Of a DNA stretch of 64,000 nucleotides, positions 58,036 to 64,000 are shown piece after piece. This stretch comes from a bacterium (GTDB lineage Bacteria > Myxococcota_A > Bradymonadia > UBA7976 > UBA1532). The stretch is from the NCBI GenBank assembly GCA_030427205.1, contig JAUHXC010000001.1, positions 806,001 to 870,000 of the forward strand, read 5' to 3'. The number at the start of each line of letters is the position of its first letter. Position 1 is the first letter of the stretch. A model generated the notes under the pieces. It was not told the DNA's origin. It searched no databases and was given only the letters and a program-made list of their open reading frames with translations. The position numbers and the translations under genes are program-made.

Positions 58036-58725
58036 GTGCGGTTGATGATGGGGCTGAGCACGCTGGTCATCGCCGCGGTGGCGATCCTGTGGCTGGCGCT
58101 GCGCCCGGTGGAGTCCCCGCGCGCCGAGCCGCCTGCCCGCCCCGCGCCGGGCGCGACCGGCGGTGAGCCGGCGACCGCGGCGCCCGCGCCGGTCGCAGAG
58201 GTGCCCGAGCCCGCCGAGCCCGCCCCGCCGGCCCGCAACGCCCCGTCCGAAGCCCGCGCGCCCGTACCCACCGCGGCCGGTGAACCGGCCCGCCATCGGC
58301 TGGTGCCCCCGCGCGCGACGCCGGTGCCCCGGCCGGTGCAGGCGATCCCCACGCCGCGGCCGATCGCGCCCGAGCCGCCGACCGACGAGCCCGACGAGCC
58401 GGCTGCCGACGAGCCCAGCGAGCCGCCGGCCCGGGAGGCGATCAAGAGCGCGATCCAATCGGCCAAGCCGCTCGTCGGCGACTGCTACACCCAGGCGCTG
58501 GCCCACAGCCCCGAGCTGGCCGGCACGCTCAAGGTCAGCTTCACCGTGACCGCCGACGCCGAAGGCACCGGCCGCATCCGCGACGCCGAGGTGCTCGACG
58601 ACGGCCTGCGGCAGCCGTTCTTGGAGATGTGCGTGCTCGAAGCCCTGGGCTCCGCCGAGTACCCGATCCCGGCGGGCGGCGGCGAGTTCGAGGTGACCTA
58701 CCCGTTCGTCCTGAACACCGACTGA
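58036..58725 (+). CDS. AgmX/PglI C-terminal domain protein
   Basis: The GTG at 58036 behind GGGAGGTG starts a 229-residue protein with an N-terminal membrane anchor (LMMGLSTLVIAAVAILWLAL), a Pro/Ala/Glu linker (30-130) and the AgmX/PglI-type C-terminal domain with VGDCYTQALAHSPELAGTLKVSFTV and the second Cys in FLEMCVLEAL. These two Cys probably pair. Family members associate with gliding or motility complexes in Myxococcus. TonB-like layout; the function here is inferred from the family. Confidence 0.84.
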   Translation: MRLMMGLSTLVIAAVAILWLALRPVESPRAEPPARPAPGATGGEPATAAPAPVAEVPEPAEPAPPARNAPSEARAPVPTAAGEPARHRLVPPRATPVPRPVQAIPTPRPIAPEPPTDEPDEPAADEPSEPPAREAIKSAIQSAKPLVGDCYTQALAHSPELAGTLKVSFTVTADAEGTGRIRDAEVLDDGLRQPFLEMCVLEALGSAEYPIPAGGGEFEVTYPFVLNTD

Positions 58726-58738
58726 CCGGCTCGCGGTC

Positions 58739-60160
58739 TCACTGCACCACGCACACGGTGATCTGGGCCCCCTGGGGCTGAATGCAGTTATAGCCCTGCG
58801 GGCAGTCCTGGGGCCCGTTGCACGGCGCGGTGCAGCGGTCGAACGGGTCGTTGCCCTGGGGCGGCGCGCACAAGAGCGACAGGCAGCTGTTATCGCCCTG
58901 CGGGCAGTTGTAGCCGGCGATGGGCAGGCAGATGCCTGGGCGGACGGGGTCGCCGGTGTCGAGCACGTCGCGGCTGCAGGCGAAGCCGAGCGGGCAGTCG
59001 CCGCCGTTGCGGCACGCACAGCCGCAATAGCCGAAGGCTTGGTCGATCCCGATGCATCGACCGAGGCCCGGCGCCGCGCAGAACGCGTCGCAGCTGGCGT
59101 CGAGGCCATCGGGGCAGGCAGCGACCTCGGTGGCGGCGGCGCAGACGTCGACCTGACCGCCACCCTGAGTCGGCACCGCCTGGCAGTTGAACCCGACCGG
59201 GCAGCCCTGGTCGCCGGCGCAGCGCGCCCCACACACCGGCTGTACGGTGACCCCGCCCCCCCCGGCGAGCGGGTCGGGCGGGGTGATGCAGACCCCGTCG
59301 ATGATGCAGTCCGCCGCGCCGCGGCAGGGGATGCCGGTCTCGTTGGGCGCGCAGACCTCGACGATGTCGCCCTCTTCGATGTCGAGCCCCGGGTCGGGGC
59401 AGCCGGGCGTCAGCGGCGGCACCCGGGCCTGCACGCAGCGGTCGATGTCCGGGCAGCCGGGGTCGGCCACGCCCGCCCCGCAGCGCTGCGAGCACTGGCC
59501 GGCGAAGTCGTTGTACGGGTTCTGCAAGCAGAAGCCGCTCTGGCAGTCGGCGGCGCAGCGACACGGGTCGCCATAGCGCCCGTCGCCGCGCACCGGCGGG
59601 GCCGCGTCGATCGGCGGGGGCGCCGCGTCGCGGGGCGGCGGGGCGGCGTCGCGCGGCGGCGGGGCGGCGTCGCGCGGCGGCGGGGGCGCGGCGTCGCGCG
59701 GCGGCACGGCGTCGCGCGGAGGCGGGGGCATGGCGTCGCGCGGCGGGCTCACCCGGGCGTCGTCCGCCGGCTGGCCGCGATCCATCGGCGACGCGTCGCG
59801 CACGGCCACCCGCATATCCGACAGCGCGGCCACGCACCGCCGCTGCACCACATCGCAGACCAGCCCGAACGAGATGCAGTCGGCGTCGCTGAGGCAGCCG
59901 GCGAGCGGGTCGACGCAGATGTTCTCCTCGCACTGCTCGCCGGCGGGGCAGTCGGCGTCGATGCGGCACTGGATGACGCAGCGCTCCTCGATGCACACCT
60001 CGGGCAGCGGGCAGTCGCTGTTGATCTCGCAGCGGCTCGAGCCGCCGCCGCCGGCGACGTCGGTGCAGGCGGTCGGCCCCGACAGCATCACGAGCCCGGC
60101 GAGCCCGGCGAGCCCGAGCAGGCCGACGAGGCGGCGTACGATCTGCGGTGGCGTGGTCAT
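58739..60160 (-). CDS. Cys-rich lipoprotein with PPRDAA repeats
   Basis: 473 residues with a Gly/Leu-rich signal and a lipobox-like end (LSGPTAC). Dickkopf-like Cys clusters (CEINSDCPLPEVC, CRIDADCPAGEQC, CLSDADCISFGLVC) occupy the first 110 residues. A Pro/Arg/Asp/Ala repeat region (about 135-190; PPPRDAAPPP) follows, then more Cys-rich modules to the end. Surface protein of unknown function, similar in style to 35853-38384. Convergent with the AgmX-like gene (13 bp). Confidence 0.82.
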   Translation of the reverse strand: MTTPPQIVRRLVGLLGLAGLAGLVMLSGPTACTDVAGGGGSSRCEINSDCPLPEVCIEERCVIQCRIDADCPAGEQCEENICVDPLAGCLSDADCISFGLVCDVVQRRCVAALSDMRVAVRDASPMDRGQPADDARVSPPRDAMPPPPRDAVPPRDAAPPPPRDAAPPPRDAAPPPRDAAPPPIDAAPPVRGDGRYGDPCRCAADCQSGFCLQNPYNDFAGQCSQRCGAGVADPGCPDIDRCVQARVPPLTPGCPDPGLDIEEGDIVEVCAPNETGIPCRGAADCIIDGVCITPPDPLAGGGGVTVQPVCGARCAGDQGCPVGFNCQAVPTQGGGQVDVCAAATEVAACPDGLDASCDAFCAAPGLGRCIGIDQAFGYCGCACRNGGDCPLGFACSRDVLDTGDPVRPGICLPIAGYNCPQGDNSCLSLLCAPPQGNDPFDRCTAPCNGPQDCPQGYNCIQPQGAQITVCVVQ

Positions 60161-60238
60161 CGAATCCCCCCGGATGGCCGACCCCGCCCACGCTACCAGC
60201 GGCCGGTGTGCCCGGTCACGAACGGGCCCCGGCGGCTG

Positions 60239-61174
60239 TCAGCGGGATGACGCCCGCCAGTCGCGGCCGGTCGGGCCGATGTCCGTCAGATCGGCCGGCC
60301 ACGGGCTCTGGAACGTCAGCATCTCGCCGGTCTCGGGGTGGGGCAGCGACAGCCGCCCGGCGTGCAGCGCCTGCCGCGGCGCGCTCTTGCTGCGGGCGTA
60401 GACCCGCTCGCCGCGCACCGGGCAGCCCAGCTCGGCGAGGTGGATCCGGATCTGGTGGGTGCGGCCGGTCGACAGCTTGACCTCGAGCGCGGTGTGGTCG
60501 TCATCGCGGGCGACGGTGCGGTAGCGGGTGATGGCCAGCTTGCCGCTGCCGGGCATCGGGCCGGGGTCGGGCAGGGTGCGCGGCCGGACCTTGAGCGTGC
60601 CCCGCCGCGACCCGCGATAACCGCCGCCGGTATCGCGCACCAGCATGCTGCTGACGAGCCCCTCGGTCTGCTCCGGCGCGCCGTCGACGACGCAGTGGTA
60701 GAGCCGGCGCAGGCGGCCGCCGTCGATGGTCTGGCGCAGCGCCCGGGTCGCCGGCACGCCGCGGGCGAAGACCATCAGCCCCGAGGTCTCCTTGTCGAGC
60801 CGATGCACGACCTTCACCGCGCGCCCGTCGCCGGCGAGCATGCGCGCCCCGTGCAGCGCCGTCTCGCTCTCTTCGCGTCCGGTCGGCGTCGACAGCAGCC
60901 CCGCCGGCTTCTCGACCACGATCAGCCAGTCGTCGCGGTGCACCAGCTTGAGGCCGAAGGGTTCGGTGCGCGCCGGGTTGGGCGCGGCCATGTCGAGCAC
61001 CACCCGGCTGCCGGCGGCGGTGGTGAAGCCCGGGTCGAGCTGGCGCGCCCCGTCGACGGCCACCTTTCCGGTGCGGATGGCCTTGCGCGCTTGATTGTTG
61101 CTGCACTCGAGGGCGCTCTTGACGGCTCGGTCGAGGCGCCCGGGCTCGGTGGTGGTCCAGGTGTGGGATCTCAT
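60239..61174 (-). CDS. RluA-family pseudouridine synthase
   Basis: ATG 61174 (MRSHTWTTTEPGRLDRAVKSAL) gives 311 residues, the usual length. S4 domain at the N-terminus (QARKAIRTGKVAVDG), then the catalytic domain: IVVEKPAGLLSTPTG, the nucleophile Asp in VVHRLDKETSGLMVFA, and LSTGRTHQIRIHLAELGCPVRGERVY. It modifies 23S rRNA or tRNA; RluD-like or RluC-like cannot be separated by eye. Confidence 0.94.
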   Translation of the reverse strand: MRSHTWTTTEPGRLDRAVKSALECSNNQARKAIRTGKVAVDGARQLDPGFTTAAGSRVVLDMAAPNPARTEPFGLKLVHRDDWLIVVEKPAGLLSTPTGREESETALHGARMLAGDGRAVKVVHRLDKETSGLMVFARGVPATRALRQTIDGGRLRRLYHCVVDGAPEQTEGLVSSMLVRDTGGGYRGSRRGTLKVRPRTLPDPGPMPGSGKLAITRYRTVARDDDHTALEVKLSTGRTHQIRIHLAELGCPVRGERVYARSKSAPRQALHAGRLSLPHPETGEMLTFQSPWPADLTDIGPTGRDWRASSR

Positions 61175-61228
61175 GGCCACGCTTGTACTTGATCTGCGCC
61201 CTGCGAAGCACGGACTGTGTCGCCCGAG

Positions 61229-61747
61229 ATGAGCATCCCGATCGCGCCGACTTCGCGCCGGCGGACCCGCAGCGCGCCAGACGCGCCCGCGCCCGTTCAC
61301 CGGCTCCGCGCCCACGCGCGAGCGACGGCGCTGGTCCACCTGTTGCTCGGCGCGTCGGCGCTGCTCGGCTGCGCCGGACCGTCGGAGTCGACGCCGGCGA
61401 CCGAGGAGGCCGTCGACGAGTCGGCCGACGAGCGCTGGTGGCACGGCACCTGGGTCATCGACGCCGCCCGCCTGCGCCCCGACGACGACCTCTCGCCCGC
61501 GGCGCGGCAGACGGCACGGGCGCTGGCGGCGACCTTCGCCGGTCGGGTGCGCTACGAGCTCGGCCCCGAGCGGGTGCGGCGGCTGGTGGCCGACCGCACG
61601 CAGGCGTGGTCGTTGGCCGGCGTCTCGGTCAGAGACGGGCGCGCGGTGCTCGATCTGGTCGGCGGCGGACACCTGGTGCTCGAGCGCGGCCCGAGCGGCG
61701 TCGTGCTCAGCGACGGCGACGGCAGCCGGCCGGTCGCCCGGCCCTGA
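61229..61747 (+). CDS. Small lipoprotein, unknown
   Basis: The ATG at 61229 (MSIPIAPTSRRR) was preferred over an in-frame GTG at 61217. Arg-rich leader, then a hydrophobic signal segment (ATALVHLLLGASALLGC) with lipobox LLGC. The mature part is 120 residues, beta-rich, with WWHGTWVIDAARLRPDDDL; it resembles small domains that bind or report on lipids but I do not recognise it. Separate from the FadL-like gene by 82 bp. Confidence 0.72.
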   Translation: MSIPIAPTSRRRTRSAPDAPAPVHRLRAHARATALVHLLLGASALLGCAGPSESTPATEEAVDESADERWWHGTWVIDAARLRPDDDLSPAARQTARALAATFAGRVRYELGPERVRRLVADRTQAWSLAGVSVRDGRAVLDLVGGGHLVLERGPSGVVLSDGDGSRPVARP

Positions 61748-61767
61748 CCGGATGTCGTCAGCGTCGG

Positions 61768-61796
61768 TTGTGCCGACGCGGCCGGGATTCTGCTAC
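61768..61796 (+). promoter_or_regulatory. Possible promoter of the FadL-like operon
   Basis: TTGTGC (61768-61773), 17 bases, then TGCTAC (61791-61796); 33 bp upstream of ATG 61830. The -35 is fair, the -10 poor. Confidence 0.35.
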
Positions 61797-61829
61797 CGTT
61801 CGGCGACCGAGCGGCCGACAGGAGTGACG

Positions 61830-63131
61830 ATGCGGCGGTGTGCGGCGGTGGCCCTGGTGGTGGCTGCGATGCAGTGCGGTGCGGCGCTGGCCAATCCGTT
61901 CTTCATCGGGCGGTACCAGGGCCTCAAGGGCGATCCGGTCGATCGCAGCGCGTTCTCCATCTTCTGGAACCCGGCGGGGCTGGCCGACGAGGGCGGCAAG
62001 ATGCACCTGCACCTGATGGGCGTGCAGCGGCAGGCGACCTACGACCGGGTCGCCGAGTGGAACGGCGAGACGGAGGACACCGCGGCGGCCAACGCCGGGC
62101 TGAACCACACCGGCGCGGCGGGCCTCGCGCCGGCGCTGGCCGGGGCCTGGGGCACGCGCCTGGGCGACTTCACCCTGGGTATCGCCGCGGCGTTCTACGT
62201 GGCCCGGGCCGGCGCGACCAACTGGCGGCCGGCCTACGACGCGCCCGCCGAGCACCCCGGCGCGGTGGAGGGCCCCAACCGCTGGGCGACGATCAACACC
62301 TCGATGCTGATCTACAGCCCCAGCGCGGCGGTGGCGCTGGCCCACGCCCCGACGGGCCTCTCGCTGGGTATCGCGCCGGTCTACAACATCGCGACCCTCG
62401 ACACGGTCAAGGCGCGCACGCCCGACGGCACGACCCGGCTGGTGGACGACCGCGGTCAGCTCGCCGAGGGGCGCATCCTGCTCGAAGGCGGCAGCGGCGA
62501 GCAGCTGACCTGGGTCGTCGGGCTGCGCTGGGATGTCTCCGACGATCTGGCCTTCGGGCTGGCGTGGCACAGCGAGGCCGACCTCGAGCTGGCCGGTGAC
62601 GCCTACATCACCTTCGGCACCGCCGAAGAGACGGTGGAGCGCTCGGTCTTCAACCTGCCGGTGGCCCAGACCGTGCACGGCGGCGCCCGGGTGGCGTTGA
62701 CCGACGACCTCGCGCTGCGCCCGTCGGTGATCTGGCACCAGTGGTCGGTGATGGATCGGCAGGTGGCGACCAATGTGCGCAACGGCGAGCAGCTGATGGA
62801 TCTGGCCCGGGACTTCGACGATACGTGGCACGTCATCCTGCGGGCCGACTGGCAGGTCGACCCGGTGGTGACGCTGCACGGCGGGCTGGGCTACGAGACC
62901 GCGGCGACGCCCTCGCACACCTTCGAGCCGGGGCTGGCGGAGAGCGCGAGCTACGAGTTCGCCGCCGGGCTGACGCTCGACCTCAACGAGAGCCTGTCGC
63001 TGTCGACGAGCTTCTTCTGGCAGCAGTTCGAGGACATGACCGTGCGCGACAGCGTGCAGAAGCCCACCACCAACGGGATCTACACCGACGCCCGGCAGTA
63101 CCTGACCCTGGACGTGGAGGTGCGGCTGTGA
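61830..63131 (+). CDS. FadL/OmpP1-like outer-membrane channel
   Basis: ATG 61830 behind AGGAG. 433 residues with signal peptide (MRRCAAVALVVAAMQCGAALA). The mature start NPFFIGRYQGLKGDP resembles the FadL hatch region, and the conserved SIFWNPAGLADEGG matches the OmpP1/FadL NPAGLA-type motif. A long beta-barrel follows, ending LDVEVRL. FadL proteins take up hydrophobic compounds, mainly long-chain fatty acids. Overlaps the next gene by 4 bases. Confidence 0.9.
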   Translation: MRRCAAVALVVAAMQCGAALANPFFIGRYQGLKGDPVDRSAFSIFWNPAGLADEGGKMHLHLMGVQRQATYDRVAEWNGETEDTAAANAGLNHTGAAGLAPALAGAWGTRLGDFTLGIAAAFYVARAGATNWRPAYDAPAEHPGAVEGPNRWATINTSMLIYSPSAAVALAHAPTGLSLGIAPVYNIATLDTVKARTPDGTTRLVDDRGQLAEGRILLEGGSGEQLTWVVGLRWDVSDDLAFGLAWHSEADLELAGDAYITFGTAEETVERSVFNLPVAQTVHGGARVALTDDLALRPSVIWHQWSVMDRQVATNVRNGEQLMDLARDFDDTWHVILRADWQVDPVVTLHGGLGYETAATPSHTFEPGLAESASYEFAAGLTLDLNESLSLSTSFFWQQFEDMTVRDSVQKPTTNGIYTDARQYLTLDVEVRL

Positions 63132-64000
63132 ACGCCACGCGCAACGGGGTCCTGCTCGGCGCGCTCGCGCTGCTCGTGGCCTGCGACAGCCGCACGCCGC
63201 GGGACGACTACGACGACTTCCGCGACCGCACGGCGACGGCCCGCGGGGCGGAGGCCTGCATCGGCGGCGAGGCCACGGGGGTCTTCGAAGACATCGAGGG
63301 CCGCTGGCTGCTCAACGCGTTGCTCAAGGGCGGCATCCGCGTCGGCCTGCGCATCGTCTTCGACCTGCCCGAGGGGTCCGACGGCACCCCGCCGCTCGCG
63401 CTCAACGCCCGCATCTGGCTGCACGACCAGCCCGACGACGCCGAGCCGCTGGTCACGACGACGACCACCGTCGCCGAGGACGGCACGTTCGAACTGGTGG
63501 CCGATCCGCTCGATCTGGGCACCGACGTCATCGAGTCCGAGGCGGCGGTCATCGCCATCGTGAACATGCACTCGCGCATCGTCGACGGCGAGCAGTGGTG
63601 CGGGGACGCGACCGGCTCGGTGACCAGCCCGCTGAACCTGGCCCTCGACGGCAGCACGTTCTACGCCCGGCGGGACGACGCGGCGTCGCTGGTCTTCGAC
63701 GAGCTGCCCTTCGAATGCCCCGGCGATCCGTGCGCCGCCGACATGGGCGTCGCGCCCGACGCCGCGGTCGACATGGGGGTCGACGGCCCCGAGCGCCCGC
63801 CGTCGCCCGATCTGAGCAGCGTCGAGAGTCAGCGCCGCGACCTGACGGGGGAGTACTTCGTGACCGCCTCGCTGGCCGGCGCGGTGCCCGCCCGGCTATG
63901 GCTCTCGCTGCTCTACCGCGAGTCCGTCGGCGAAGACGGCGCGGTGCAGGCGGCGATCGACGGCGCGCTGCGCACGGTGACCGACGCGCCCGACGCGCCG
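63128..64000 (+). CDS. Lipoprotein, 3' partial (open at window end)
   Basis: The GTG at 63128 overlaps the FadL stop (GTGA). 291 codons are visible, with no stop before the window edge. Lipoprotein signal NATRNGVLLGALALLVAC with C19. The mature part is beta-rich and acidic (GGIRVGLRIVFDLPEG, ARIWLHDQPDDAEPLVTTTTTVAEDGTF), followed by a Cys pair and a Met/Gly/Asp linker (ADMGVAPDAAVDMGVDG), then a second domain. Transport-channel partner or surface lipoprotein; family unknown. Confidence 0.85.
   Translation, partial: MNATRNGVLLGALALLVACDSRTPRDDYDDFRDRTATARGAEACIGGEATGVFEDIEGRWLLNALLKGGIRVGLRIVFDLPEGSDGTPPLALNARIWLHDQPDDAEPLVTTTTTVAEDGTFELVADPLDLGTDVIESEAAVIAIVNMHSRIVDGEQWCGDATGSVTSPLNLALDGSTFYARRDDAASLVFDELPFECPGDPCAADMGVAPDAAVDMGVDGPERPPSPDLSSVESQRRDLTGEYFVTASLAGAVPARLWLSLLYRESVGEDGAVQAAIDGALRTVTDAPDAP

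Overview
The window is very GC-rich (about 70% by eye) and densely coded. It looks like a chromosomal segment of a Myxococcota-type (former deltaproteobacterial) bacterium. This rests on gene content, not on any search: four Ser/Thr kinases, two of them fused to FGE-sulfatase domains, a PP2C-cNMP fusion, two DUF2330 proteins with MYXO-CTERM-like tails, an AgmX/PglI-type protein, a MopE-like Cys-rich lipoprotein, a candidate sigma-54 promoter and many secreted low-complexity lipoproteins. I saw no rRNA, tRNA, CRISPR array, transposase, integrase or phage gene.

Layout. 1-4426: a tightly overlapping operon with a Ycf46-like AAA ATPase (5' end cut off by the window), DUF1257/Ycf35, DUF2997, a giant Ala/Glu/Lys repeat protein and an unknown. 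4427-8634: RNase E/G with a stem-loop-rich leader and a long repetitive C-terminal tail. 8889-10557: panB-panC. 10587-19327: a SIS protein, a kinase/pseudo-cyclase/AAA/TPR signalling giant, a VOC protein, a DUF2330 protein with a frameshifted tail, a transaldolase-like aldolase and a small outer-membrane protein. 19642-26788: a 58-residue zinc ribbon, a methyltransferase, lipoprotein MsrB, an enoyl-CoA hydratase/isomerase, a large RNA-like hairpin, a sulfatase-type hydrolase and MoeA.

27007-35704 is the most interesting part. A caspase-like protease carries a C-terminal domain that also exists alone as a 193-residue protein. Interleaved with these are two paralogous Ser/Thr kinase-FGE fusions whose FGE domains lack the catalytic cysteine pair. 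A TPR/LytR_C protein lies just upstream of the second kinase. Similar operator-like sequences sit in two intergenic regions of this block. I infer a kinase-protease signalling or conflict (defence or cell-death) module.

35853-51328: a MopE-like lipoprotein, a TonB-dependent receptor, a transmembrane kinase, a Coq4-like protein with a disturbed 3' end, an FG-GAP lipoprotein, a probable fumC-esterase-glpK transcription unit and the second DUF2330 gene behind the sigma-54-like site. 51405-54850: an operon of two PhyH/SyrB2-like proteins in which the iron-binding Asp is replaced by Asn or Thr (halogenase-like sites), plus an acyltransferase-like protein. 54960-58725: an operon of methyltransferase, NAD-binding epimerase-like protein, PP2C-cNMP phosphatase and AgmX-like protein. 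58739-64000: a Cys-rich lipoprotein, an RluA pseudouridine synthase, a small lipoprotein, a FadL-like porin and a lipoprotein cut by the window end.

Together the window mixes housekeeping (RNA decay, pantothenate, molybdopterin, fumarase, glycerol kinase) with a large Ser/Thr phosphorylation network and an unusually rich secreted and lipoprotein repertoire.
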